Positions 12,601 to 25,700 of a stretch of DNA of 64,000 nt are shown here, piece by piece (within the stretch, counting starts at the first letter, position 1; the number at the start of each line of letters is the position of its first letter). The stretch lies in the NCBI RefSeq assembly GCF_000003815.2, contig NC_049988.1:17046088-17110087 (forward strand), read 5' to 3'. The DNA comes from Branchiostoma floridae (lineage: Eukaryota; Chordata; Leptocardii; Amphioxiformes; Branchiostomatidae). The translations under genes were made by a program, and so were the position numbers. The notes under the pieces are model-generated. The model was not told the origin of the DNA, made no database searches, and saw only the letters and a program-made list of their open reading frames with translations.

Positions 12601-13346
12601 GGGGCGACATGCGGGGGAAGGTGCGTGGGTCCCCGAGGGGACATTTTGTCGGTCCGCGCATCGTGTTTCTTCCCGAAAAATCCCCAAATGTGCTCCTAAA
12701 ATTCCTTACAAATACCTAGTTTACTTAACACCATAAGACTAGGTCCCATGGCGAAATTCAAGCACCGACACGTGTAGATTTCATGGAGAAAATCTCGTTG
12801 TAATACCGCCGGACCATAGTAGCCGGACCAAGGACCTTGGCCGGACAAAGCGGATTTCTTCCTCGGGCATGGGTGGCCTGTACCACCGATGAGTTGACAA
12901 ATGTTGCCCGGTTGTTTTCCGAGTCAGATCTCGGCCATGCACGTGCTCACCAGATGCGCTGAATCTAAACCATATGCTTCCCACATAGTGCAGGTGTTTT
13001 TGATGCAAATGAATGCTCTAGAGGTAGATCTCAGGAAACATGTAGTCCATTCATCAAAATTACCAGAAACTGAGAAAGGCTTTGATAAGGAAAAGAAATT
13101 GTTTGCAAATATTTTCAGGGGTGAAACTTGACTTCAGTTTTTTCTTGGGTACACAGATGACACAAGATTGTGATCAAAATCAGCATGGTGTTTTCTTGTT
13201 TTGTGACATATTAGTGAACAATATGATAATACATGAAAGAAAAACAACCTGGGACAAGCATAAATGAAAGGAATTCACAATCTGGGCCTACAAACCATTT
13301 CCGAAAACCTTTTTTGTTTTGCAGCAAGTCCCTTCAAACTGGTATG

Positions 13347-14587
13347 AGGGCCCCCAAGGGGGGGTACCGACAACGCTCTACGCTAAATTCGGGAGGCCGG
13401 CTACGTAATACGCTAAATTATGGACGCTTCATTACGCTCTACGCTAAATTACGAAATTTCATAATGCATTATGCAAATATTTATTGTCTTTTGGCTGAAC
13501 TCCGCCGACGGCAGAACATGTGAAGATGATATTTAAACAAAACTGATAATTCCATCAATAAGATTAAAACTTAACTTCTAAAGACGTCTTGCTGGCCAAA
13601 GGCGGCGACAGCAAATTTCTTATGTGACGTAATTTTCAGCACTTGTAGCACCGAAAGCGGAGGCGCGACAATCCTAGGGCGTCCGGGGGCATGCTCCTCC
13701 GGGAATATTGTGAAATCTTGACCCTCTAAAACGCCATTTTAAGCATTTTGAAGGGCGAATTTTGCTCACAGACTAAGCTAAGTTAAATAGCATCCAATTA
13801 GAAATTCACATGGTTTTAACTTTAAGCTGGGCAACGCCCCCAAACATCATTTTCAGATTTCGAGTGCCGAAAGCACGAACAGTCGAACTGTCGCAAGGTA
13901 GGTACGGGAAAATTTGGAAATTTTTACCCTCTGAAACACCATTTCCTGCATTTTGAGGGACAAATTTTGCTGGCAGACCATATGCTCAATGTAATGACAT
14001 TTCTGTCAGAGAAACGTCTTTGAGGGCGACGAGCGCCGGAGAATCGTGAGCGCCGGAGGCTAGGCCCAAGCCGTCGCAAGCCTTGGCAAGGTTCGCCCGG
14101 CGCCCGGAGAAAAATTGAAATCTCGACCCTCTGAAATGCCATTTCCTGCATTTAAGGGGCACATTTTGCTTGTTAACTAAGCTAAGGTCGGTAAAAATTT
14201 CAACTAGTTGGGGGGACGACGCTCCTGCAACATATTTTCACCATGTCCAGTGCCGAAGTGTTGAGCCATAGCAAAGAATGTCCGGCGAAATTTTGAAATC
14301 TGGACCCTTTGAAACGCAATTTCCAGCATTTTCGCGGGTAAAATTTGCCGGTAGACTAGTTAAGTTTAATGAAACTTTGATTACGCTTGACGAAAAATTA
14401 ATATGAATTACGTTTTACGGTAAAATCCGGTTAGCTTCTACGTAATACGTTAAATTAAAGGGGCCAATATCGCTCGACGCAAAATGCACCGATTACGCTC
14501 TACGTTGAATTCGAGCGGTCCCGCTACGGAGTACGTAGAATTAAAACCGCCGATTACGCTCTACGGAAAAGGGCTTTGGGGCCCCCT
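13347..14587. mobile_element. Non-autonomous DNA transposon (hAT-like?) carrying four copies of a ~190-bp module
   Basis: The element begins AGGGCCCCCAAGG and ends GGGGCCCCCT, imperfect inverted termini flanked by GGTATG on both sides (13341-13346 and 14588-14593; possibly CTGGTATG, 8 bases). Subterminal sequence on both ends is full of CTCTACG, CTAAATT and TACGTA motifs in opposite orientation. Inside, a module starting CCCTCTGAAACGCCATTTCC-like recurs near 13722, 13930, 14118 and 14303. No transposase frame is visible. The hAT assignment rests only on the possible 8-base duplication and is weak. Confidence 0.65.
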
Positions 14588-14738
14588 GGTATGTACCCAT
14601 GTTGTGTGGGCAGGAACTAAGGCTAATTGATGAAGCTAAATCAGAGCTAAGTATTCACCATAAAATCAGTTCCAGGTTCTGAAAAAGCCATCCTCTACAG
14701 GCCGAAGGAAATAAAAACTGTGTTTGGAACCATGTTAC

Positions 14739-14918
14739 AGTGGGTTTCAAGCACCATCAATGTCAGTAGAAAGTAGAAAGTCTCGTGGCTCCCGGGAATC
14801 GAACCAAGGCCACCAGATCACAAACACAGTCAAAAGGGTCAGACCCATTTGGCATGGTCAGTTTGGTGATGCTTAACTCTACTCTACTCTACTCTTAACC
14901 TCCTTGTTGAAACCCACT
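14739..14918. mobile_element. SINE/MITE-like relic with tRNA B-box
   Basis: AGTGGGTTTCAA at the left and TTGAAACCCACT at the right form an inverted pair. The reverse strand near 14783-14806 reads GGTTCGATTCCCGGGAGCCA, which resembles a tRNA B-box. This suggests a tRNA-derived SINE or a composite. There is no intact tRNA cloverleaf. Confidence 0.45.
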
Positions 14919-15382
14919 TTTTCACCTGTATTAAAGAAAATATGGATTTCCTGACAGAATTTCAATCATTGGAATTATTCATTTGACAAGTTAATTTAAT
15001 TGATTGACTTGCCGGCTTACGTACTTCTGCAAGAAATGAATGCAGCTTCCTATCCATTTTGTACAACAAATTGCTACTATTTCGACAGCATTTCAACCAA
15101 CATTGCTTCCTTTTGGTATTATCTATCGACTGAACAGATCCGGTCAAGAAGAAAGATTTCATAAGACTGTAAACAATGAATTACCCTGAGTTTGCCTTCT
15201 GAAGGAAGAGGTTGATATCCTGCTGAGAACCCCAGACAGAAAATGTGGTGGTCTGTTGGTTCCAAAGTGACAAATGAGTGCTCCCAATTGTCACAGTTAC
15301 ATCAAGTTACATTTCCTGTTTCCATGTCAGGATTTAGGACAGCTTTCCTTGGCTTGAAAGAGGAAGTGTTGCCTGGAAGTAC

Positions 15383-15486
15383 TAGCCTGGTTACCAAACC
15401 CCAGCCCGATCTCAAGTATCTATCGTGTATCGTGCAGGGCCAACACGAAAGATATATCTTGAGGTTGGGGTATGGAATCCAGGCTA
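15383..15486. mobile_element. TAGCCTGG-family MITE with perfect 9-bp target duplication
   Basis: The element starts TAGCCTGGTTACCAAACCCC and ends ATCCAGGCTA, its inverted match. TGGAAGTAC flanks both sides exactly (15374-15382 and 15487-15495). Related copies are at 27348, 27866 and 29448. A 9-base duplication is typical of Mutator-like elements. Confidence 0.8.
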
Positions 15487-15997
15487 TGGAAGTACATGCA
15501 GCTACATTTAGCTCACAGCTTTGCATTCAAAGGCACAGACATTGCCTCACAACACTGTGTCACACTTATCTAAAAGAATTTAATTTATACAATAGGTAAG
15601 GTGTAAAGTAAGGGCACAAGATTGGTCAGTGACACGGAAGCCAGATTCGTCCCTAGACCTCTTCAAGTTCACATATGATGAATAATGATGACAATAGGTA
15701 AAACAAACAAACAATGTAGCCAATGCCTAAGCTATGATTCTTAGAATCAAGGATATTGCAGGTCCGAAAGTGATGAAGTTTCGGTTTCAGCAATGAGGTT
15801 TCATTATGTTTGCATTAGCTTTACTAGTACATTTGTAGTATAGTATAGTAAAATTTGTTTATATCTTTACTAAAGTTAACCTCCTTGAGGAGAGTTAGTT
15901 GTTTTAGAAGGATATCATCACTGAGCAGAAAATGGCAAAGCTCTCTTCGCAAATCTATAGGGCAGTAGTCTGGCAGACTGTCACTATGTTTGCATAA

Positions 15998-17555
15998 GGG
16001 ACTGTACGATATTTATCAGGGGGGGAGGGCTGGTGCATTAGGGGGGGAGGGCCATGTTAATTTTTTTTGAGGTGGGGGGAGGGCCATGTTAATTTTTTTT
16101 GCGATAGGGGGGAGGGCCATGTTAATTTTTTTGAAAGAATTGTTTATACTATTTTTTGTTTTGATATCTTGACATGGCCCTAAAACTGATAAAATAAGCC
16201 TTCTGAATAGCCTAAAATGCAAGAGCTTCCGGGGGGCTTCGCCCCCCTAGGTCCCCCAAAGTGGCGCTGCCCTGGACCAGCGTTCCTGCCAGGCATACGT
16301 CATTCCGTCTACGGACTTATTTTTTTCTGGAAAGACGCACTCGGCACGGCTGAGTTTCCCCAAATATTTAAGTTACAAAAGCGGTGCGCGGTAAATATGT
16401 GAAGAATCCAAAACTATACACTTTATTTTTTATTTACAACATTTCTTTTGTTTCAAAAGGACAAAATTTGCGGCAGAAAAGGGGCCGCAATATTGTTGTC
16501 AAGCGTCGATCGACAGCACATGGCGCGGCACGCCCCCCTCCCCAGACGGACTGTCGATCGCACGCACGTTGGGACGTCTTTTGGCTACTCCTTCGAGGCT
16601 AAACCGGCACTGATCACTGCCAAAGACGCAGCAGATCACCCTCCTTCGTATAATGTATAACGTTCTTGGTCTACTCTACTCTATGTCAAAAGAAATCCAG
16701 CGGTGAGCAAAAGATTTCACGCCGAAAACGGGGTTACCTGAGGTCGCACGAAACAAACGCACGCTCCTGGAAAATGACGGCGCGGCCTTGTAAAACCCGA
16801 CCGATTCGATAAATGATAAATTTGAGTAAAATCATCGGGCAAAATAGAAAAAAGAAAGTAGAAAAAAACACAAGGTGTGATGGCGCCGTCATTCTATCCT
16901 CTGGAAAAACTGATTTGATGCGGGAGGGCGCAACATCGATCGCACGAGGTAGGCATTTTTTATTCAATGCCGGAAAAAAATTGGCAGGATTTTTCCATGG
17001 GCTGACGAACTCACTGGCTAGAGCCCTGTTTGGAAGCATCAAAAACCCAAAATTTTCATATAGACATGACTGGACAAATAATACCCGGGCCAGATCACGG
17101 ACTGCTGATTCCCCGAGCTTATAGTAAGTTATAACGTATTTTGGGGGAGAGGGCAGACGTCGATTACTGAAAAACGGGAGTAAAAAAGGCAACCGGCAAC
17201 CAATCTCGAGCGCATAATTTTCCTCTCAAATTGCAGGAAATTCTGTTTTAGAGGGTCTGAAAATCCAAATTTTCCCGGGGAGCCCGGACCCCTGCCCTGA
17301 CGCTGTGAAAAAATCCAGGTGTGGCAAGAACACTGGCGCCCTTGTGCCCTGACGTCGATTAAGATTATTTCATCGGTTGTTTTTCTACCCGTTTGATTTT
17401 GCCTGTCGGGGGGGAGGGCCATGTTGATTTTTTTGAGGTGGAGGGGGAGGGTCACGTTAAATTTTTTTGAGATGGAGGGGAGGGCCATCAAAAATTTTTT
17501 TGATCAGACTTCCAATGCACCAGCCCTCCCCCCCCAATAAATATCGTACGGTCCC
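15998..17555. mobile_element. Non-autonomous Harbinger-like transposon
   Basis: Left end GGGACTGTACGATATTTATC and right end ATAAATATCGTACGGTCCC are inverted copies, and the similarity continues through GGGGGGAGGGCTGGTGCAT. TAA flanks both sides (15995-15997 and 17556-17558). A 3-base TWA duplication and GGG-starting ends fit PIF/Harbinger. Subterminal GGGGAGGGCCATGTTAATTT repeats occur three times at each end. The interior has no recognisable transposase; its open frames are overlapping and motif-free. Confidence 0.7.
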
Positions 17556-19250
17556 TAAGCTGGTGGTTTCCCTTTCTAATCTTTCTAATCCCATTGAAGT
17601 TTATGTAAACCCAATAACGTTTACTTTCCCCAAGTGCCCAAAGGGCATTTGATCAGTTCGCACTGTGGTACCAAACCACTAATGAGGTTGTGAGCAAACC
17701 GTGCCTCTTGTCACCCCCTGTTTGATCTGTAATGAAGTCAGCTCCTTATCAGGCTCACAAGTGTTACATCACACTCCACTGTTGACTGAGGTCCTTGGGA
17801 ACTGCAGGGGCAAAGGCTGACGTTATTCTATTGTGGGGTTTTAGAAGAGTTTTACTGGGAGAGTTTCACTGGGAGAGTATGGAAAAGTTCAACTCATACA
17901 GCGATCAACTACAAGCTCCAATTGTCCTATTTTTAAGTTTGTTTATTTTTAAGTTTGTTTACTTTTGAGTCAACCATTTCTGTATCATTTTGGAAAATGG
18001 CAAATGCAGCAAAACCTCTAGGCCTAGCCAGTCTAGGTCTAATTATATATCCAGGTCTAAAAATACTTATTGCCCGTGCTTGTTATAGCCATATAGGGAC
18101 AAGATTGACATAATATCAAGGTAGATTTTGTACCAGAGCACATCTAGGAGTGCTTTGAAAGTTTGAGGTTTTTTTCCTGTCAACAGGCTGAAAAATTGTG
18201 TGTTGCTATGAAACAATAATTGATTTGGCCTAGACAAAAGGAAACAAACCTCTGTCTCCAGTTTATTCTAAGAGCCTATCATACATTACTCTAGAAGCGT
18301 TTCTATAAGAATAGCCTCAATAGGGTACTGAAATTAGTGAAAATACTCCATATGGATTAGGCACATATTGAAAACCTGAAACCAAGCCTTTGCCTTGATT
18401 GAGTTGTTTTTTAAAACCTATCAGGACAACAGTTTTGTTTGTGTCAAACATATTCCCTTTCAATTATTCTACAAGTTACTTTGTTCAGCTTGCTTTGCCC
18501 TTTCTCTCCTAAATTCTGGGTCCATATGGACCTATGGATAGGGGTCCATATGGAAAAGCTGAACTCCTGTGGGAACCTGAGGTGCTAACCACCTGATTGA
18601 TCTCTGCTCATCCCAGATCATCCATTTCTCACCTAGGTGCTGAGATCCCTTCTGTAAAGAGGCTTTGCAAACTTGCTTTCTCCTGGGGTATTGTTTTTCC
18701 TAAGCCATGAAAGATATGAATTACAAAGCAGTCTCCCCTATTGTCTTCCATATTTCACAAGGAAATAAAACTGAGTACAGTAGACAGTGGATCTTCAAAC
18801 TGCTTTCCTTTAGAAAGAAATAGGCTGAAGAGCCTTTTACTGTTTTGAAAGTTTCCTGTATGACTGTCAGAGAATTCTACTTTGAACTTTCTTGTACAAA
18901 ATACTGTGTACAGCTGAAGATGGTAGAAAATGAAGTCATAATATTTATTTTGCCTCCATATTCTTCCTGGTGCTTCCACCTATTCCAAGGAGCTTTCCTT
19001 GCCTATTCCAAGGAGCTTTTAACTGATAAAAGCTCCTTGCCTATTCTAAACATTTGAAGCTTAAAAGTTTGAGACTTCTAGATTTTGACATACCCAGCAC
19101 TGCTCCTTCTGAAGTTTGTAGGTCTTTGTTCTGAAGCAGGCTTGTCCTAGCTGTTTTCATTTCTCCATCCCAAAGTTGATGAATAGCTTGATCCTGACCC
19201 AGATAAGAGGGTTTTTCCCAAGCTGCACATAAAATGAGAGGGGTGTCATT
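17556..19250. other. Intergenic region upstream of the boule-like paralog
   Basis: AT-rich sequence without a supported gene. Small local tandem repeats of CCAAGGAGCTTT and TTGCCTATTC lie near 18985-19045, and a short ATGG/CCAT mirror near 18520-18555. Confidence 0.5.
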
Positions 19251-19444
19251 AGGGGCGGAGTCACCATCTGGAAAACAGGCTGCTTGTGTGGGCGATGATT
19301 GGCTGTCACACGGTCCCTCCCTTCTGCTCAGCTGCAAATTTCAGGGTTCACTCCTGAGCAAGAAGCGCTGTGGAGTGGTTGTGTGTGGAGCTGTGCTCTA
19401 GTTTTGGAGGGAAAACCTGTAGCCACTTGTCCCAAGCGTCCATC
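19251..19444 (+). promoter_or_regulatory. Probable promoter / 5' UTR of the boule-like paralog
   Basis: A GC box (GGGGCGG, 19252-19258) and an inverted CCAAT box (ATTGG, 19298-19302) lie 140-190 bases upstream of the first ATG. They are the only such pair near this gene's start. Promoter activity is inferred. Confidence 0.4.
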
Positions 19445-19792
19445 ATGCCTGCTGCCGCCTGCAACGTGCCTGTTGTGTGCACTGAAGTTCCCAGCAAGAC
19501 TGATGTACTTGTGTGTAGTGAAATAGTTCCCTACAAGAGTAGTGATGTTCCGGCTTTTTGCAATACCGAGAAAGTTCCTGGCTTGAAAGTTCCTGCCAAA
19601 ACAGAAGTCCCTGTGCATTACGAGAAAGTTCCGGTTGATGTGAACAACAACTGTGCCGTTGACGACCTCATCAGCTCTATGAGCGCACAGTTGAACATTT
19701 CCGAGCCTTTGAACATTTCCGAGCCGTTAGCCCTACCGCAGTATAGCAACTATTCGCCGTACCACTATTACGTGTATTTCCCTTACTCTCCG
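19445..19792 (+). other. Unusual first coding exon of the boule-like paralog
   Basis: It encodes 116 residues with no counterpart in the neighbouring boule gene. The first part has imperfect repeats such as VPSKTDVLVCSEIVP and VPAKTEVPVHYEKVP. Next is the direct duplicate LNISEPLNISEP, then a Tyr-rich end YSNYSPYHYYVYFPYSP. It splices in phase 0 to the exon holding RNP2. Function unknown; it is probably disordered. Confidence 0.7.
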
Positions 19793-22700
19793 GTGAGTTT
19801 TTCTTTTCTTTTTTTCTTTTACGTTTCATTTGATTTGCAATGTAGCCAGCTTTGTTTTCCTTTTGTTCACTAACTTGCTTCGAAGGTAGAAACATGCTGA
19901 AATTTTTCTTGCCCACTTTTTACATAAATTCATACAGTGGCCAAAAGGGTTGGGTTGAAAGAAAGAGAAAGTATAGCAGAGTAGATCATGTTGGCCAGGT
20001 AGGAGGTTTTGTCTCCATGAGCACACTTGTTAATGTCTACTTTTAAAGTTTGCTGAAACCAATGAGGTTTTGCTGAAACTTTTCAATTACTTTTTGGTCA
20101 GTCTTTTACAAGAGACCAGCTTGTTCCATGCTGATGGATTTTCCTTTAGTGCTTGTTTACATTTGCCATTGTTATTGAGAGGTGTTTGGATTTCAATCCT
20201 TTTCTTTCGTTTTCTGCCTCATGAATACGAAGGGCTCTCTTTGGGCCTTCCTCTCTTCACATGCTGATTTATGGCAGGAAATGCTTTTCTGTTAGGATTC
20301 AAAAGTCCCAGTGATCTGAAAATTTAGGAACAGGTTTTTGTTTGAGAGGCAAAACTACGAAAGCTTCACCGTCCTTTTTCAGCACTCGGTTCCAGTGCTC
20401 AAGATGGCTTCAGCACTGGATTTCCAGTGCTGAATGTTCGTCAGCACTGGTTTTCCAGTGCTGACGCTCTCTCAGCACTGGAAAAGCCGGCGTCAGCACT
20501 GGAAACCGAGTGCTCGGACGATATCCCGTGCTGGTAACTCAAGTCATTTCCAGAAGGGCTGTAATTATGATTTGAAATCACACACAATAAATTTTGCAAT
20601 CCATTTTTAATGACATTCTATCTTTTATAGATATATAATCCAATTCCTACACGTTACACAACAAATGCAATAACTCAGATTTGGACTTTTGATGAACTTG
20701 GACCATATCTATATTAGAATTTTTGCCAAGTACTGCTCTCAGTACTTTTACAAAATTATATCTAACTCGTATACATTATACATATGTCAAGTTTCAATTG
20801 CACATCTGCACAACTTCGGTTTCTTGGCATCAGGTTACTTATTTTTTTATGCGAATCTTCACCAAGTACCGCTCTCATCACTAGGACACTGCAATTCTGG
20901 AAAGACTTCAGCACTGGTTTGAAGATCATTCCAGTGCTGAAAAGACGTCAGCACTCGTTTTCCAGTGCTGAAGATCCCTCAGCACTAGTGTTCCAGTGCT
21001 GAAGTGTCCCTGAGCACTGGTAAATCCAGTGCGGAAGGTGAAGCTTTTGTATATCAGCACTCGGTTCCAGTGCTGACAGCGATTTCAGCACTGGGTAACT
21101 AGTGCTGACGGCAGTCTAGCACTGGAAAACCAGTGCTGAAATGAGTTTAGCACTGGAAAACGAGTGCTGGAACAGTATTCAGCACTGGAATTCCAGTCCT
21201 GACGGAGCTTCAGCACTGGAACAGAGCCATTCAGCACACTGGAAAACCAGTGCTGAACTTTCTTCAGCACTGGAAAGCCAGTGCTGAGGGGGCTTTGAGC
21301 ATTGAATCAGCACTGGAATACCAGTGCGGAAGGTGAAGCTTTCGTAGACTTGCGTTTGAGAGGATATCTGTGTGAGGTACTGAGGTATTCTGAGAAAACG
21401 GTTGAAAGACACTTTGTCTTGAACTGTCTAGTTTTTTTAGCCATACCATCCAGTTTTTTAGCTATAAGACAGTTGAAAGAGGATGTGTAGTTTAGGGTTA
21501 AATTATTATGTAGGAAGGTGTTTTTTTTTTTCAGAGATAGACTGAAGTGAAAAAGAGAACTTTTTATTCCCATTAAAAACTTATATTACACTGAATGAAT
21601 GAGGTTTGATGGATCTAAATAAACCTTTTTTTCTTGTATTCTCTTCCCATTGAAAACTTTTTTTCTACTTTCACTTGTTGAAAATGAAAGACTGAGAGGA
21701 AAGTAAGTGAAATATAATTTTCATTTACACGAACAAGAGAGCTGCTTTTTCAACTTTCAGTCAATGATACTTCACCTAAAATGCTCTTGCTTGTCAGTTG
21801 CTGGTGTGCTTCGTATGAATTTTCTCCTTTAACTATTACAGTTATGATAATTGGTGTATTTTTGGACATATTTTCCAGACTGACTCTGTGCAGGGCACTT
21901 CACCAATCCCAGCCTCGACACCCTCCACCGAGGTGACGTCCCCCTCCACTGGACCCAACACTTACAAGTACAAGATCCCCTCTGGCACCAAGATAGATGG
22001 ACGTATCTTTGTGGGAGGAGTGACAGCTGGGGTAAGTACTAGCAACCTCCTTGGTACTAGTACCCACACCTTGCCATCTCAACAGTGATAAAAACTCTGT
22101 TTCATGTTGTACTTAAGTAATCTTCAAAGAGATCCTACGGTAGCATGAGATAGTATAAAAAGCTAGCCTGGTATCCATATTTTTTGGAGAGGACAGAAGA
22201 GACTCTGACTCTGAGCTATGACTTATAAGTATAACATGGCTGGAAACTAGGATTATCAAAAGCTGCCAGAGGAGTGAAGCCCACCAAGGACTGTGTATGC
22301 TACCCCAGTGGCTGATGACTCCCTTTGGCCAGCTGTACTCCTTGGCCAGCTTTGATACTATCTTATGACACTGGTAAATCTGCCTGGAGATTAATTAGTT
22401 GTACTCAGCAAGAGACATCCTTAATACCATCTCTGGAAAGAGAGGCCGCCTGTAGTATCTCAAGCATTTTATGTTTACCTAATTTTAATTTTGCCTTGAT
22501 AGTTTTTCTTTCCACTCCTGACTGCAGTAGAACATTCTAGTAATAGAAGTCTGCCCTCTGAGTTTGTTCCTTGTTCTTCTAGGGTAGTGTTTGTTTGACT
22601 GTGAAGTCGTACCTTTTTTTCATATATTCCTACAATATTATGGTCTATTTTGATTTTAGCCTTTCTTAATGCTATCTCTGTTTAACTTTTTAGTTTGAGC

Positions 22701-25700
22701 TAAAATATATATTTGTTTGTTGTTGTTGTTGTTGTTGCACTTCTGCACCATGTCCCTGAGTTACCGAAATTTTATATATGCTGCCATTTGCGTTGTAAAA
22801 ATGCAGCATTGTAAAATTCCGTTAACTCTGAGACACTTTCTTCTCTGCATATAGCCTTCTCTTGTGGCAAGTACAAAATGGGTGCACACGTACGATTGAG
22901 TCTAATTTTCTGTGAACTTTGATTTTAGCTTTGTTTGCCTTCTGGGAAATGGAAGTCCTATAGTTGTCATGGCTTTTGGGTAAACTTGGGTCTCACTGTA
23001 CCTTGTTAACTGCAGCTCCCATCCTCTCAGTTACAAGTTGTTGTAGAAAAGTAACTACATATGTATATCCTTTAGATTTGAGACAGTCGAGCCACCAAAA
23101 CATGTTGTTCTTGTACATTTATGCTTTTGTAACAAGCTAAATATTGCTGGCCTTAGTATCAGCATTGTTAGTTTACTGAAACTGAATATGGGAGCTCTGG
23201 CTGTTGTGTGAAGATAGCAGTCAAAATCAAATGTACAGATAGTTACATGAGAATGTGGTATGCGCACAGGTTCAAACAGCTGTTGAGAAAATCTGGACGG
23301 ATGGATCTTATCTTCTCATCTGTTCTGTATCCCTCCAATGTGTTATTATTGTGTGTACCTGTGAAAGATTTACTGCCGTTTTATCTACCCTATGCTGGGG
23401 AGACAAGGGTCATCGCAAGTTGGTCATGTAGGCTTGATTCAGAACAGATATGTCACCCAAATGGCAGGAAATTCCACCAATTCGTTACCCCTCTTCAGCT
23501 CATTTGTCTTCCAGGACAAGTCCAGGGACAGAAATTTTGCTTCTCGACATGGTTTTGAAAATCTTAGAAAGTTATGCTGCCCATCCCAAAAGTCTGAACT
23601 TCATGACTTGAAATTCTAGTACATAGATGAAAAAATTAATTTTAAAGAATTAAGAGCATGATCTCCCTAAATAAGTAGGACAGAAAAATATTTTAAGCTG
23701 GAGACAGCTCTACCTGTACACAAGACTGTTTGCAAGGGTGTTTCCATGGCTTACTGTTTTATATATACTCTGCTCTACTCTCTACTTTATTTATAGGCCA
23801 GCTCCTTGGCTTCCAGGGCCTACTTGATCTAGAGTCTTAGTCCACTTGCTAATGTTGAGCTTCAGCCAGCAGTTACTATGGACTCACTGGAGCATGGTAC
23901 CCAGGCTATAGCAGTCCGAGCAAGGAGGTTTTATGCTTACTCAGGGGGCTGCCACTAACTTTCTTGGTGCCATGTTGGCCATGAACTTAAGTTAAGGACT
24001 CAGAGCTGGCCTGTGTGTGCCCTGAGAACAGCCTGGCATCCAAGCCAATTTGTAGAACTTTTAAGTTTTAACAGCTGAAAGGGCAGTTAACCAGGATTCT
24101 CATGTGGCACAAATTAGTTTTATGTTTGCCCATTAAATGGATACTTTCATCCTGATAGTTATCTTTGATAGATAAGAGAGTACTACTAGTCCCTTCTTTG
24201 TTGGTGTGTAAGTGCGCAGTTGAGTGAATGAGTGAGTAAGTGAGTGAGTGGGCAGATGAGTGGGTGTTTGAATGACTGACTGAGTGAGTGAGTGAGAATT
24301 TAAAAGACAGATAAAGGTTCTGGCTATGTTTTACTCATTTTGCCACATTTTGTAGACGTTTTTTTTACTAGAGGTTATGTTTTCAGCTCCGTGTTTTAAT
24401 GTTGTCTCATACTCAGCTCTCTTGCAAAGTGGGGAGAGAATATGGGAGCCTCAGTAAGCTAACTAGGATGGTACCAAGGCAAGTACTAGTATGTAGCACA
24501 GCTAAAAAGTTCGAACTCACAGGTAATAATATGACATGTCATTTTTTGTTCAGACCTCCGAGCAGGAGCTGAAGGGCTACTTTGGTGCCTACGGGACTGT
24601 CAAAGATGTAAAGATCATATTTGACAAGCAGGGATTGACCAAGGGGTAAGTCATAGTCACATTCTATTCTCCAAGCAGAGGTTGGGTCGCAGAGATGGAA
24701 GTTGTAGGAAAGCGAGCCAGTAATGATCCTGACGACAACTATTACTGCGACCCAACCTCTGCTTCGAGAATGAAAACATACATGTACAGTTAGTAACTTA
24801 CACCTGTACCAGTGACAACCTATGTATGTCCTTATACATAGGTTGTCATGATGGTTATAAGGACAGTTTTCTCCATACACACAAGCATCATTCAAGAATC
24901 CTGTTTAGTCACAGACTACCTTTCCACATAGACCAAATTTCATTAGTCCCCTGATAGAGATAGCTTATAAGTTGCACCACTGTAAGCTATTAAATGCCTA
25001 CTTAGCAAGCCCAGGAAGTAGATTTCTTCCAGAAGGCAAATAAACAGAATGGTAGGGATCTGTAGTGATCTGAAACCCCTTAGATCTGGTTTCAACATAC
25101 ACAAGTTGTAAGTTGCTACGTGACAACAAGAGAATTGAGAACTTCCCTAGTTTTACAGAGACTTAAAAGTGTGGAACGCACGTAAGCTATATGTTTTACA
25201 CACAGTTATAATGAAATCAGGGTTAATCTGAACAGCTTGTGAAGAAAAACTTGTGAAGAAAACAGCTCTTCAGGTATTAAACAGAAATTTGATCTAGAAA
25301 TAGCCTGAGTGTTCCTGGTGACTGCCTGCGCATGCTCTATCCAAAGCAATTTGCCAGCAGTCACTAGAACTGAGGGTGGCACTCAAAACTAATCAGGAAA
25401 ACCTACAACTTACAAGAACATGCAAGGTGGATACTACTGACAGGAAAGTTGTTAACCCATGTGCTCACCAGGAGCTGGCCTGTGTTGGCCCTGGCAAGTC
25501 TGGAACAGTGACTTGCAGGCTACTGTTACTGGTCCCCTACTCTCCAAGCAGGGATTGGGACCTGGATATCATATGTTTCTGACGTTTTTTTAGGTTTTTT
25601 TTTTTTGTTGGACAAACTGCCAGCTGACATGAAGAAAATAAAAGAAAATTTGAAAGTCTTTTTGATACAAGTTTTTTATGTTTTCTTCCAGGTATGCCTT

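Larger units (their letters stand above)
8661..13346. other. Gene-poor region with an assembly gap
   Basis: No exon with both family motifs and splice sites was found. The region contains a short TGAG run (8880-8898), a long hairpin element (9127-9249), a 100-N gap (9506-9605), AT-rich sequence and GC-rich low-complexity sequence near 12550-12650. Open frames of 60-110 codons here lack recognisable domains. Confidence 0.6.

Noticed and set aside
14761-14815. tRNA gene from the GGTTCGATTCC box
   Set aside because: Only the B-box is convincing; there is no acceptor or anticodon stem pairing, so it was called a SINE relic.
16734-17192. 152-codon minus-strand frame and opposing 103-codon frame
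   Set aside because: They overlap on opposite strands inside a Harbinger-like element and show no transposase or other motif.
19370-19444. Upstream extension of the boule-like first exon
   Set aside because: The frame is open but starts at GTG; the first ATG in frame is 19445.
20379-21330. Regular palindromes resembling a CRISPR array
   Set aside because: Units are palindromes with near-constant 30-base spacing, diverged from each other, inside a transposon with target duplication and in a eukaryotic intron; no cas genes.
21085-21573. Several minus-strand frames of repeated Ser-Ser-Ala-Leu
   Set aside because: Translations of the CAGCACTGG palindrome array.
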